Below, piece by piece: positions 11,273 through 22,893 of a stretch of DNA of 64,000 bases. The stretch's first letter is position 1. Each line of letters opens with the position of its first letter. The stretch is from Phialophora verrucosa (taxonomy: Eukaryota > Ascomycota > Eurotiomycetes > Chaetothyriales > Herpotrichiellaceae): contig MSED01000003.1 in assembly GCA_002099365.1 (NCBI GenBank), forward strand, positions 3,348,001 to 3,412,000. Reading direction: 5' to 3'. The notes under the pieces are model-generated. The model had not been told where the DNA came from and ran no database searches. It was given only the letters and a program-made list of their open reading frames with translations. Both the position numbers and the translations under genes were made by a program.

Positions 11273-11884
11273 ATGTCTGATCCGTTCTTGTACAAATTTC
11301 CTTCGCCTCTAGAAGGATACGAAGACCACGCACCTCTTCCGAACGACTTGAATGAAGATGGGAAGTCTTTCAAGAATCCACAAACAGGTGTTCTGAGCCC
11401 AAGCTATGACAAGTTTACCTCTGGCATATCGAATGGTCGTGAAGGGGGCTTCGATATCCACATATACTACCATCACAATAGCGACGAGCAGAGGGAGTTT
11501 GCCTCAGCGTTATGGCAGAGGATTCGACTTGAGTTTCCGGAGCTGAGGTGTGTCTTCTATCCATCGAAATGTAGCTCGGTACCTGGACTAATCGGGTCGT
11601 TCAGAATCTACCGATTGTGGGAAAAGCCTGTTGGGCCACATACCATGGCCATGTTTGAAGTCAACGTCTTCACGCCTGCGCAATTTGGGGCATTCATACC
11701 GTGGCTGGTCATTAATCGCGGACCGCTGTCTGCCCTAGTCCACCCCAACCATGAGGATGGGGATGCGTTGAGAGACCATAGTCAAAGAGCCACTTGGCTA
11801 GGTGAACGGGTGCCAATTGATCTGGGAATCCTTAAGAAGTTTATGAGTAGAAGAAGTGAGAGACAGAACGGCTCGGGAAATTGA
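11273..11884 (+). CDS. DOPA 4,5-dioxygenase-family protein
   Basis: A single exon of 203 residues. The block FDIHIYYHHNSDEQREFA near residues 60-77 and the later block GPHTMAMFEVNVFTPAQF near 123-140 match the small DOPA 4,5-dioxygenase family (Pfam DOPA_dioxygen). In that family His residues of the HIYY and HTMAMFE segments bind non-haem iron for extradiol ring cleavage. LVHPNHEDGDALRDHSQRA near the C-terminus is also typical. Family members are known from betalain pigment formation in Amanita, but most ascomycete copies have no tested substrate. No signal peptide is present, so it is probably cytosolic. A catechol-type substrate is an inference. Confidence 0.88.
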   Translation: MSDPFLYKFPSPLEGYEDHAPLPNDLNEDGKSFKNPQTGVLSPSYDKFTSGISNGREGGFDIHIYYHHNSDEQREFASALWQRIRLEFPELRCVFYPSKCSSVPGLIGSFRIYRLWEKPVGPHTMAMFEVNVFTPAQFGAFIPWLVINRGPLSALVHPNHEDGDALRDHSQRATWLGERVPIDLGILKKFMSRRSERQNGSGN

Positions 11885-12114
11885 AGGGCAGAGTCAAGGC
11901 CGTATGAGCAGGTGCAAAGATGTGTTGTTGACGCATTTGGGATGTGCGCACCCAACTTCCCTGTCTTCCCTTTGCTGTTCCTCGGTATTGTCGCTCTGCC
12001 AGCCTTCCAGACTTGACCATCTCCAGATCGCCTTCCATTTCTTGGTCATGCTGCACTGCTACTGCCTCTCTTCGTACTGTCAAAGCTGATCATGCCCATG
12101 TTGCTGGCAGCAGA

Positions 12115-13368
12115 ATGGTACTGATGTCTCTGTCACCTGAAATGCCACGTTTACCACCATTCCCTATTTACTCCGACGACATTCTGATCGCTACAGAAAC
12201 CATCACACCTCCACAGAGCAACACTCCGCTCAGCCCGCCGACTTCTGGGCTTCCAGATCTTGTAGAAGACCCCGATGTCATGTATTCTACCGGCTCAAAC
12301 TATTTCCAGTCTGTGACCACAGGATCTGCTGCGCGAGAATTTGATCTCAGTGATGGGTTCGGGGCAGACCGTCCACATCAGCGACAGGATGCCAAACCCT
12401 TCCGACCTGAATTTGCCGTCAAGGATGATCCCGAGCATGTAGACGACATAGAAAATAGGAGACCCTCGAGGTACGACACTAAACCACCACCGTTTGGACC
12501 AACTCATTCTGTTATGGCTACACCAATGGCCTCGTCGCCCATCTCCTCCGGCAGAATTCCGAGAGCAGGTAGCCCAGAGACGACCCCTACTTGTGAAAAG
12601 TCGACCGCTTCAAAGTCTCAGCATTCGTCAGCAAAGTCTCGGCTTGGAAGCAGCAGCAGCCGCCGAAGTCTCCAGACCGCCCCCGATCACAGTGACACCG
12701 AGGACGGTGACAGTGCAGATGAGAAGGGAGAGCAAATGCCGACCGAACATAACCTTAGAAAGAGGACTCTGCAACAGACAAACCCCTTCAAGTTCGACAA
12801 GCACAAACACTTAGCACAGAAGACTGGGCAACATACGAACACGAAGAAAATCGAAAACAAGGTGCAACAAGAGATTGAAGGAAGTCAAAAACAACCAGTA
12901 AAGAAGAAAGCCCGGGTCTCGGGTGGCAGCACAACCAAGAACAACGCTAGAGCTTCTGCCTCCCGAAAACAGAGCGCGAGCAGGGCACGTCTGCCCAGCT
13001 CGGATCTGTTCGCGACCCCGTCGCCGGAGGTTCGTAACAATCATGGCTTTGATCCAGCGAGGACTGTGCTCCGTGTGAGGTTGGATGGCTTTGCTGGTGC
13101 GGCTGCTCCGGTCCCTCTGATACAATGCGATGGGATCGACAAGCTGATGGACTTCATTGTCTACAGCTGGGAATGGAGTTTCAATGGCACGCGTTTCTGC
13201 TATGCAGTGGCATCGTTTTCGTGGCTCTCGGACAAGTCAAACATCCTCCTCCGGCCTGGCATGGAAGCCAGTTTCCGACTCATGGTCACCGAAATTGAAA
13301 ACGCTCCAATGTGGACAGAAGGCCATCACACAAACTGTGAGGTCGACGTGACAGTGTATGTACAGTGA
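12115..13368 (+). CDS. unknown basic, probably nuclear protein with conserved C-terminal domain
   Basis: The frame is open from 11944. The chosen ATG at 12115 gives 417 residues beginning MVLMSLSPEMPRLPPFPIYS. The 57 codons upstream look like leader sequence, but an earlier start cannot be excluded. Residues 1 to about 310 are disordered and rich in Ser, Lys and Arg, with candidate nuclear-localisation stretches such as QPVKKKARV and NLRKRTLQQTNPFKFDKHKH. The last 105 residues form a compact, hydrophobic, probably folded domain that includes TVLRVRLDGFAG and DFIVYSWEWSFNGTRF. I do not recognise a named family. The layout of a basic disordered arm plus a small folded domain would suit a chromatin or protein-interaction role, which is only inference. 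Confidence 0.65.
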   Translation: MVLMSLSPEMPRLPPFPIYSDDILIATETITPPQSNTPLSPPTSGLPDLVEDPDVMYSTGSNYFQSVTTGSAAREFDLSDGFGADRPHQRQDAKPFRPEFAVKDDPEHVDDIENRRPSRYDTKPPPFGPTHSVMATPMASSPISSGRIPRAGSPETTPTCEKSTASKSQHSSAKSRLGSSSSRRSLQTAPDHSDTEDGDSADEKGEQMPTEHNLRKRTLQQTNPFKFDKHKHLAQKTGQHTNTKKIENKVQQEIEGSQKQPVKKKARVSGGSTTKNNARASASRKQSASRARLPSSDLFATPSPEVRNNHGFDPARTVLRVRLDGFAGAAAPVPLIQCDGIDKLMDFIVYSWEWSFNGTRFCYAVASFSWLSDKSNILLRPGMEASFRLMVTEIENAPMWTEGHHTNCEVDVTVYVQ

Positions 13369-14434
13369 TGTGTGGTCAAGACATATTCACCGAAGAGCGG
13401 ATGACAGCGAGGAGAAGAGTAATTGCCGTGGTCTTGCTAGCACTAAGGACGCAAAGGTGTCTGGCCAGGGGAAGCTGTTCTACTGTCCTGGCTTTTTAGG
13501 TACATGGTTAGTGTCACAGAAAACATGAAACAAGCAAAGCTTTCTTGCCTCGTTGAAGCCTGGCTTTAGGCCATGGCCAATGGCAGACCCTTGTTGCGTG
13601 GCCGACAGCCAGTCGGCTTGCGGGCTGCGACGGTAGGGGGACCACCAAGGCCACTTTGGAAGAGAGTGCCCCTGAATATTCTCCGACATAGGGATTGATC
13701 GCAAGAGATGAGGAAGCGAGCAGGGTACACTTGATCTCCTTCTCGTCTATCTCCGACACTTTTCCCTTCACTTCTCGAACTTCAGTTCTTCACTTCATGA
13801 CATTTGTGGTTGATTGATGCCCATGCGGCAGTATTTGACTTTGACTCCTTGGAGCCGGCCGCTGTCAACGCCGCCCACCAGTGCGCCTCTAACGCAGGTG
13901 CACTTGCAGTAGTCGACAGCACCCTCTTGGGACTCGGCACGTCCCTAGCTAGAGCTTACCCCATATCCATCCTTGAGCAGCCAGAAGACCCTCTCCCATC
14001 AGCTCGGAGTGCGACGATCGGAGAGAAACTCAGCTGTCAATATCGTTCCGGCGCTGAACCGAACTTCACCTCTACCTCACTTTGCTCCAGCGTTCATTGT
14101 ACAAACGGACAGACCTGAATAACACTATTACACTCTTGCGCAACGCTGCACTCACGGTTGTCCGTTGAATTGCACACCTGCGCTGGTCGCCCCTGGCTTC
14201 TTCCATCGAATCCAACTCATCCCCCTATCGCACCTGCATCTGAGCCTGCTCTTCTTCTGCGAATGACCGTGCACACCGCATTCACAGTGCAGCCGTCGAC
14301 CGACCCAGCGATAATCACGATCTTCTCCTCACGTCAGCCCCTGCAACTTCCCGCACTTGCCATCAGGACGCGTCTCTCCGAATTGGTCAATCGGCAACAG
14401 CTCTTCCCGGACGCTGCAGTGGTTCTCCGACATC
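13369..14434. other. intergenic and leader, about 1.07 kb
   Basis: Upstream region of the septin-like gene. It is pyrimidine-rich towards 14434, as in many fungal promoters. A 104-codon plus frame (13804-14118) and other short frames lack any recognisable motif and may be upstream ORFs. Confidence 0.4.
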
Positions 14435-16156
14435 ATGACCTCCCCAGCTGCTCTCTCTCGCAACGAGTCTCAGGCCTCAAGTCGCAGAAGCACTAGCCTT
14501 GGTTCTCGACTGTTCCGGTCAAAGAGCGGCGAAGCCTTGGGTGAACGCAAGAGTTCTGCAGGCCGACTGAAAAAGAAGACGCAGGACATGGACGAAACTG
14601 CAAAGCTCCCTCAATCCCCTCCTCGCCTTCCAAACTACAATCCTCAGCCGCTGGGCATCCAATCCTTTGGTGGTGAGAACTACAAACCTCGAGCAACCTC
14701 CAAGGAATACACAAATGGCGACGACCATACCCCTCCGGTCCCTCCTTTGCCCTTCAACATCGAGAAGGAGGCTGTCGATCCCTATGCTCGCACAGAAAGC
14801 ATGACCCACCGTAGGTTGGCCCTGGCTTTTCCGGGGAGAACTTCAAACTGACATGATCCCTGCAGGTGGCCGATATTCGTATGCAAACTCAACCGTGTCT
14901 ACCATCAACTCCCCTCGAAGGGTCCGCCGCCGTAAAGATCCCACTCCATATAATGTCCTCATCATTGGCGCTCGAGGTGCTGGCAAGACGTCTTTCCTCA
15001 ACTTTCTGAAGAGCTCATTAGCTCTGCCATCCAGAAAACAGCCGAGTCGAGCTCCCGATGGCGACACGCCTCCGTCGTCAGCAAGGCCCAATCCCAGTTT
15101 CACCCACCATTACCAAGAGATCGACGTCGATGGCGAAAGGATCGGTCTGACACTTTGGGACTCCTTGGGGCTGGACAAAAGCGTGGTGGACCTGCAACTA
15201 AGAGACATGAGCAATTTCGTGGAAAGCAAGTTCGACGACACTTTCATTGAGGAGATGAAAGTTGTTCGTGCTCCCGGGGTCAGAGATACTCATATCCACT
15301 GCGTCTTCTTCATCCTCGATCCAGCAAAGCTCGACGCAAACATCAACGCCGCACAAGGCATCACGGGCGGAGCGGAGACCAGCCGGATTGGGAAGCCGCC
15401 TCGGATTGTTGGTGCTCTTGACGAGGACTTTGACATTCAGGTCATCAGGACTCTGGGCAGCAAAACCACCGTCATACCCGTCATCAGCAAGGCAGACACG
15501 ATAACAACGGCCCACATGTCATTTCTCAAACAAAAGGTCAGCCGAAGTTTGAAGAAGGCGGGCCTTGATCCGCTCGAGGCTCTCAACTTCGACGCTGCAG
15601 AGTCGGACGACGACCGTCTGGACGAGCGAGACGAGGATGAAAGCAGCAGCAACGCAGACTCCGAAGAAGCAGCTTCTGCCAGGAGTGATGATTCGGAAGG
15701 GAATCGAAACCTCTCCGGCAGAAGACGATCGGGGAAGCACAACCGCCAGGCCTCTGCTGAAGACGCTGCTCTGGATGGTGGCTATATCCCTTGGTCCATT
15801 CTTAGCCCGGACAAATATTCCCTCGAGTCGAAAGATGGCCCCGTCGGTCGACAGTTTCCTTGGGGGTTCGCCGACCCGTACAATGTGGTCCATTGCGACT
15901 TTGTCAAATTGAAGGATGCGGTATTCGGTGAATGGCGGTCGGAGCTGAGGGAGGCGAGTCGGGAAGTGGTAAGAATGATTCCCCCTGGCTTTTGTGGTTT
16001 GAATCTTCTTCTGACGGCTGCTAGTTCTATGAGCGCTGGAGGACCAACCGCCTCAATCGACGCACGCTACCACCAAACGCAGCCAACGGCCTACCGTCCG
16101 GACCGCGTCAGAGTATTGGTGGAATTCCAATACCTCTACAACCTCGTGTTCGGTAG
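14435..16156 (+). CDS. atypical septin-type GTPase
   Basis: Exons 14435-14810, 14866-15968 and 16025-16156 encode 536 residues. The first 125 residues are a disordered basic arm containing SRRSTSLGSRLFRSKSG. The G domain has the P-loop GARGAGKT at residues 160-167, DSLGLD in the G3 position (septins usually have DTPG) and VISKADTIT in the G4 position (usually AKAD). It also has the septin-like segment FVESKFDDTFIEEM and the end segment WGFADPYNVVHCDFVKLKD followed by FYERWRTNRLNRRTL. An acidic Ser/Asp/Glu insert of about 60 residues sits after the G4 motif. No C-terminal coiled coil follows. Septins assemble filaments at septa and sites of polarised growth. This copy is divergent, perhaps AspE-like, but the group is not certain. 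Confidence 0.78.
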
Positions 16157-17334
16157 TGGGAACGATCTCTGTACAATACTTGTACTACAGCAGGGGAACA
16201 AAAAGAGTTATCAGCCAGTATCTATTGACGCGGAGAATTCGATAGATCAGCGGCATTCTTCGTCGGCAAGTTATTCAATAGCCACTCGGCAAGGATGGTC
16301 AATTGAGAGGTGAAAGAGCAGAGCTGAAGGGCAAACATGCTTCTTTTGCTGGCTCAAGGGGTGGGATGGTTCGGGTGGCGCGTGCGTGTGTTTTGTTCTC
16401 CATCCCTTGCATTTGCAGTGCCTTGGTTTTTCACGACCTGACACGAGTCATGACACAATACAACCTTACCGCTGGTACAACATGGGCCGTTGGCTTGCAT
16501 TCCACAAAGCAAGCAGAACAGGCTATGGGTGAAAAACCCTTTTTCCTTTGTCGACTTTGGCTGTGTTGGTGGAGAGGAGCATCGCAAGCGAGCGGGCCAT
16601 GAAGCTGAGCAATGGGCGGATACTGAGTACATTGAGCTGAGCTCGGTGGTTGAAACGAAGTCTTTTATTTGGTGCTGGCTGAGTTGAAAATTGTAGCAAG
16701 CAGAGTTAGTACGCAAATACCCCCCGTTTTGGCTTCCAATGATACCTTTTGAGATCGTGGACCTTGTCGCTGCCCTGCCCTGCTGGGACTATCACAGTTC
16801 ACCAGTATCTTACAACCACATCCACACCGACGAGCTCACCCATGGTCCGAGTACACCGCAGCAACGAGACAAGAAGGACAAGAAAAAGGAATAAAAAAAC
16901 AATCGACAGTCAGGATTCCTAAATCGTCACCGACTTTAGTACTGACTGACCGGCATCTAGCTTAAGTACCGCTGAGCGAACGGGAAGCGCTATTTTCTAG
17001 ATCCTATGGTCGATTGCGAGAGGAAAAGGGCTGTTATAAGGTTATCAAGCATGAAATTGTGGGTTTAAGTAGTGTGGGAGGCGTAGGTATAATCGCACTG
17101 CGGGCATTTTGGACCATTTAGACCTCCGCACTGGTTTGAATCATTGCAGTCATTATTCTTTCGATATTCCATACTCGATAGAATATTGTAAACGTACTCG
17201 CCCCAGGGACGTTGAGCTCGCATTTTACATCGCACTCGCGCCGCTGCCGCAAGTAATAATAGTGATAATACCGCGCGATATTACCCCGGGATAAGTATGC
17301 CGTCGTGATTATGTACGGAGTACGAGGTACCCAA
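16157..17334. other. intergenic, about 1.2 kb, between convergent genes
   Basis: Holds the terminators of the septin gene (plus) and the ACS transporter gene (minus). The 99- and 120-codon frames near 16.3-16.7 kb have no protein-like features. The stretch around 16.9-17.3 kb is somewhat AT-richer. No RNA gene was seen. Confidence 0.4.
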
Positions 17335-19303
17335 TCAATAGAACCAGCGGTACTCGGTCGCGGCAGGCCCATCCCTCAACAACTCGGTGGGCACGTCGCG
17401 GGCCCTGACTTGCTTGCCGCCCTCACGCACCGCGCGGCGATTGCGGCGCTTGTTGTCGACGACCATCCACGCGCCGAGCAGCAGCGTGAGGAGGCAGCCG
17501 ACGGCGCCGAACGTGGCCGTGGTGATCAGCGCGGGGAGGTATTTGGGCGCGTCCTTGTTCTGGAAGATGTTGGAGCTGACGACGCCCATGAGGTTCGCGA
17601 CGGGGACGCCCACGCTCGTCAGCATGACGCGCTTGTTCTCGTCCGCGATGTTGTTGTTGTACCATACGTCGAGGATCACGCTGGGCGCCGAGGTGCCCCA
17701 TGTCATCCTGTGAGATGGAAAAACGCGTTGATGTTAGCTTCAAGACTCAATTCCCACTCTGCAGTACTAATACTTCACTTGGACCTCCTCGCATGGGCTG
17801 GGGCTGAGTGGTGTTGGTCTCGGAGGGAGTGGGCGTACACGCAAAGGCAGGATAACTTATAATAATATTCACTTACATGAAACAGGCAAAGTACGCGACG
17901 TGGATCTGGGTCTCGAGATTGACGGCCGCGAAGATGATGAAGCCGACGCACGTGAATGCGAAGCCCAGGGCCACGAACGGGAACCTCAAGCGCGTGTAGT
18001 CGGACGCGAACGCCAGGATCAGGAGCATGACGGCGCCGGTGATGTTCGGGGCCACGGTGTACAGATTGCTCTTGACGGTCGAGTAGCCGAGCTGCTTGAC
18101 GATGACGGGCAGGAAGAGACTGACGGACTGCAAGGGCACGCCGAGGCAGACCTCGATGCCCAGGATGAACCAGCTGGTGGGGTGTTTGAAGATGCCCAGC
18201 GCGGAGCGGAGGTTGAACTCTTCGTTCACAATCGAGGACGAGTCGACCTGCATGCGGTAGAAGGCCAGCTGTTTCTCCTCCTCGGTGAGGAAACTCGCCG
18301 ACTGGGCGTTGAAAGGGAGGACCCAGAACGCGAAGAGCGAGAAGATCATCGAGCACGCCCCCTCGATGACGAACAGGTACCGCCAGTTGGCCAAGCTGCC
18401 GGAGTGGATCTGGAAGACGCCAAAGGAGAGGAGCCCGCCAAACGCCGACGCGATGTTGGACGCCGCGTAGAAGATGGCGAGCCGGCGCGCGAGTTCGCCT
18501 CGCCGGTAGAAGACTGCCACAGGTTTCACGCCGTCAGTGGACGTGGCGGACGCGCGCGCACAAAGGGAAAAAAAGAGGCGCGAGTTCGACGGCAGATCGA
18601 TCGACCATAGGCTTGGATTAGCTGGATGGATGACTCACGCGTCTGATAGAAGATGATGCTGGGGAAGAAGCCTCCTTCCGCCTACCGGGTATGCGGTCAG
18701 CCAGGGAGGGATCCATGGTTGAAAATCACGCAACGTTGAGCGGCCGAGACGTACCATGCCCAAGAACCATCGACAAGCAAGGAGTCCACCAAAGTTCTTG
18801 ACCGCCACGATCATGAGCGTGCTGAATCCAAAGCAGATCATCATGAGCGGCAGCGTGCGACTGGGTCCAAATCGTTTGCTGGCCATGCCGACGAACGGCC
18901 CGGACAGGACGTATGGGACAAAAAAGATGGAGAGGATCAGGTTATAGTCGTCTCCCTTCAAGTTGAGATCCTTCTCGAGACCTGCCGTCTTTGCGTTGCC
19001 TAGGTTGGATTTGTCCTGAGAGCATCATGTTTAGCTTAGCATTTGAGTGCCACGCCGGGCGGGTGAGGCGATGTGAGTGGCGCATACCAGTGCGTTGAAG
19101 AGATACATGATGGCCAACGTGGGGAGAATGCGAAGGTCGAACTTCCACACCAGGCGTCGTTCTGCCGCCGGGTCGATGGCTACACTTGCAGACATGGTTC
19201 TGCCGTCTCCGACAGAGGTCACTGGGACGACGCCATCCTCTGTGATGGACACCTTTTTATCTCCAACGCTGAGCCTGCGGTCGCTGCTGAGTTTGGCGTC
19301 CAT
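17335..19303 (-). CDS. MFS transporter, anion:cation symporter (ACS, Dal5-like) family
   Basis: Five exons on the minus strand (19303-19088, 19015-18755, 18681-18639, 18513-17877, 17707-17335) encode 509 residues. The start MDAKLSSDRR is followed by a cytosolic arm and the first span LPTLAIMYLFNALDKSNLGN, where DKSNLGNA is a hallmark of this family. Further marks are RFGPSRTLPLMMICFG, RWFLGMAEGGFFPSI, FYRRGELARRL and the C-terminal ARDVPTELLRDG...RWFY. About 12 membrane spans are visible. Known relatives carry allantoate, nicotinate, pantothenate, biotin and other organic anions with protons. Which of these applies here is not visible. Introns 1-3 are about 60-130 bp and intron 4 is 169 bp; donors include GTATGC and GTGAGT. 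The gene is GC-rich, which produces long antisense shadows. It is transcribed away from the DHA2 exporter gene at 20849. Confidence 0.92.
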
Positions 19304-20848
19304 GCTGGTTCAGAAGGTCGTGCAGCAGGACAGTCCTGTGAAGACGGGGTGTTCTTAGTTCTGGTAGATTAGCAGTCCCGTTGAGTTTTCGTCCCTGGAA
19401 TCCCCCAGGGCCGAGAAGTCTGCTCTTATATCAAGCGAGGCGGAGAACAACGACCTTCCTTTTACTTCATGGAAAGGATTTGCGCCCAGCATGATAGATA
19501 GAGGGAAGGACTACCGACAATATCAGCCAGCGGCCTTTGACGTGGCAGAGATAAGAAACCCATAGAAGAAGGCATTGTAGCGAGACAATCAGCGAGCAGC
19601 TTTGCGTTCAGAAACTTACCGCAAACAGAAGCAAAGTTGCATTCGCGATGTCGACGTGGGATCCTGTTGAGGGGTTCAGGTCCTGGTCACCTTGCGCCGC
19701 TCTGTATGGTTTGCCGATCATGATCCTTGCTTGTATGGTTAGAACTGTCAAGAGCCAAGAGAGACGCAGACAGTCAAGTGCAGATAAGAGCATCGGAGAC
19801 GTCGAAGAGGCAGTCCTGACCGACGTCACCGCTGACAGCCGCCGAAGCCTCTGTTGCACTCATTGGCCGCTCAAAACACAAGAAAAGAGCTTCAAGCAGA
19901 AGAAGCCTCGAGCGTCCGCGATTCGGGACATGGGCGTGGTTAGCATTCCTAGTGATCTTCAGTGCATGGTGCCAAGTCCACTACCTCAATAACTCGAGAA
20001 CGAAACCTCATTGCCATTTGCGGTTTGATCTGAGAGGGCGAGCAAAGGCTGCTTTGACCTGGGGCCTAATCTGGCAACTAACTATCGGCCTTATTACCTT
20101 ACGGTTACTCGTAGGCATTTGTTTCAGACAGGCGTCAGGGGACCTGGCAGACTCCCTGCCCTTAGGCTACTGCCTGAATTTCCTCGTAACTTTAGTTGGT
20201 AGTGCAGTACAGTAGGGTGTCGGTTTAATCGTGTGTCGGAGAGCAAGGAATTCAATTAAGTAAATGGTGGTTATTTAAAATTCTAGTAGGGCGCCGCTAA
20301 GATAGAGCGTAACGCCTAGGCACCACCGGAAAAAGTCATCAATCAAGCTGTTAAGAATTAATACCTGCCGCTACGGTTCATCGGGAATGCGGATTCTCTT
20401 TTGCTATAGTGTGGTAAAGCTGGCCGATCTTGTGCGGCGAGTAGCATCGCGGGAGATAGCAGGCTTTGGGTCGGCCGAAGGTCTCCCGGACGTCTAACTG
20501 ACATGGAGCGCGTGAGCGCCGAAACCCGACTTTTCTTGGTATCAAGATCCAAATACTGAGGACATGTTGAAGTATAGACCAACAACGAAGTCGTCGGAAT
20601 CGGAGTCAAACTACCACCGGGAAAGGCCTCAGATGATGGAGACATGGAACGAACATTGTATCCGGGTCAGTATAAATTGGGCTTGTCGAGTGGGAGTGCC
20701 ACATCAAAGGCACTTCATATCGTCCACCAGAGGCATTCTACCTGTTCGGCTCGTCTACTCTTCGGTCACGAGGACTTTCTAACGTTTGACTCGACTTTTT
20801 TCTGGCCTTTGCAGCACACTGCCCCATTGGCCTATTCGTTGACTTTCA
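19304..20848. other. intergenic, about 1.5 kb, divergent promoter region
   Basis: Separates the divergently transcribed ACS and DHA2 transporter genes and should contain both promoters. The part near 20.05-20.35 kb is locally AT-rich and TpA-rich, like a mutated repeat remnant. No intact gene is seen. Confidence 0.45.
20671..20680 (+). promoter_or_regulatory. TATA-like box upstream of the DHA2 transporter gene
   Basis: The sequence tataaattgg lies 178 bp upstream of the ATG at 20849 on the coding strand. Its position suits a core promoter element with a leader of roughly 140 bp. This is a consensus match only. Confidence 0.35.
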
Positions 20849-22734
20849 ATGGACATCAAGGCAGGTGCTGTCTCGAGATCCCAAGTCCCTCCGCAGCCCC
20901 CGACTTCCTCTGCCGATGCGGGCCCTTCAAGCTCTGCTTCTTCTACGGGTAAGGGAGGGCTAGGGAAGTTACAGACAGCTCTCTCTATGGTGGCGCTAGG
21001 TGTGAGTGCACTTCCCCACTGGCTTGCTCAACCTGACAGCCATCCTCGAGATGTCCGTCTTCCTGGCAGCTCTCGACATCACAATCGTCAGCACGGCTTT
21101 ACCCACGATAGTATGGCACTTCCACTCAACCACTGGCTATGTCTGGGTCCCGTCGGCATTTCTCTTGGGAAACGGCTCGTCTGTCCCGACTTGGGGAAAG
21201 CTGAGTGATATTTGGGGACGAAGACCACTGCTGCTCCTCGCTGTGGCAGTATTCTTCCTGGGCAGTGCCTTGTGTGGTTCTGCGATTAGCATCGCAATGC
21301 TGATAACTGGGAGAGCTGTTCAAGGAATTGGTGCAGGTGGGCTGTTGACATTGGTGAATATCGTGATTGGAGATCTCTTCTCTCAAAGGCAAGTTGGCTT
21401 TAACAGAAGCTGTTCTTCGTCTCATTGATTGTTTCCCAGGGAGCGAGGGATGTACTACGGAATAATTGGCATGGTCTGGGCAACAGCAGCGGCCATTGGT
21501 CCCGCCGTTGGAGGAGCCTTGACTGATAAAGTGTCTTGGAGATGGTGTTTCTACATGAACCGTGAGTCTCAGGTCATTGAACGGTTGTCTCCTTAGATGG
21601 AAGCTGATACTCTCCCAATGGTCAGTGCCGATATCTGGATCTGCGTTCATTATTATTCTCCTTACCCTCAATCTAAAAACGCCAAAGACGCCAATCCTTG
21701 CAGGTCTGAAAGCGGTCGATTGGATAGGGAGTCTAACGATAACCGACGCTACAATCATCTTCCTACTCGGTCTGCAATTCGGAGGCGTCTTCCACCCTTG
21801 GACTTCACCCATAGTCCTTTGTCTCATAATATTCGGACTTGTCACCGGAATTATCTTCCTGATCGTCGAATCGAGAGCTCGTTATCCCATCATGCCTCTC
21901 CACCTCTTCACCAAGTCGTCCAATCTCGCCATACTCTTCGTCAACTTCTCCCACAGTACCTGCTTTTTGCAAGGGACTTATTTCCTTCCGATCTACTTCC
22001 AGTCCGTCCTCGCTGCCACGCCGCTCCTCTCTGGTGTCTGGCTCCTGCCCTGGGCCTTATCTGTCTCCTTGAGCTCAGCAGCCACTGGAATCTACATAAA
22101 AAGAACAGGACGCTACTTCGACTGCATCCTCTTCGGCCTCCTTATCTCTGTCCTAGGCTACGGTCTCCTGTACGACCTGCCCGACCACAAACTGTGGGCA
22201 AAGGTCATCATCTACCAAATCATATCCGGCATCGGCACAGGGCCAAACTTCCAGGCTCCGATGATCGCCTTGCAGAGCAGCGTCTCTGCACAAGACAACG
22301 CGACCGTCACAGCCACATACGCATTCATCCGGAATCTATCGTGCGCCATTGGCATAGTGATCGGCTCCACAATCCTATCCAACAAGATGACAAACCACCA
22401 ATCCGCTCTTGTCACATCTCTCGGCCCTGACACCGCGGCTCGCTTCTTGGGGAACAAAGCCCAAGCCAGCGTCCTCCTCATCGACTCCCTGCACACTGCC
22501 GAACAGCGAACCGTCGTCCGTCATGCCTATCACGACTCATTGCAAAGTGTATGCATCGAGATTGTCTGTCTTGCGGCTGCTGGGCTGGTCGCGGCGGCCT
22601 TTGTGGAACGAACCAGGAGGTTGAGTAATACGCATGAAGAGGTTAGGACTGGCTTGGAGGCGGAGCAGGAGCGGAGGAGGATTGCAGATGGCTCAAAGCA
22701 GAAGGAGGTTGAGAAGGGAGAGGATACTGCGTAG
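20849..22734 (+). CDS. MFS drug/toxin exporter of the DHA2 (14-span) type
   Basis: Exons 20849-20999, 21040-21388, 21440-21561 and 21626-22734 encode 576 residues. After a cytosolic Ser/Pro-rich arm the first span contains LEMSVFLAALDITIVSTALP, the DHA motif of this family. It is followed by WVPSAFLLGNGSSVPTWGKL, then LSDIWGRRPLLL, then GRAVQGIGAGGLLTLVNIVI. Next come ERGMYYGIIGMVWATAAAIG and GPAVGGALTD, which is motif C of antiporters, and SWRWCFYMNLP. Long hydrophobic spans continue to a charged tail. Relatives export toxins, drugs or secondary metabolites using the proton gradient. Intron 2 begins with GC (gcaagt), a rare GC-AG intron; reading it as coding would break the conserved LFSQRERGMYYG segment. 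The gene is convergent with the Zn2Cys6 factor gene, with 159 bp between the stops. Confidence 0.92.
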
Positions 22735-22893
22735 ACTGTTGGTTAGTGCTGTTGTTTTGCTTGTCCGTTGCCTGCCCCGCTATCCATGAAGCTTTCTCCC
22801 CCGTTCCAAGGCGGTCCCAAAATCCACAACACCGCAATCCGCTCGTCTGCCACACAACATTGGTGCTCCAAGGTGAATACCAAGTGTAACGAA

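Noticed and set aside
17900..18610. 236-codon plus-strand frame
   Set aside because: It lies antisense to the ACS transporter exons, is Asp/Glu/Arg/Gly-rich, and arises from the GC-rich third positions of that gene.
21126..21845. 239-codon minus-strand frame
   Set aside because: Antisense of the DHA2 exporter and crossing its introns; composition is not protein-like.
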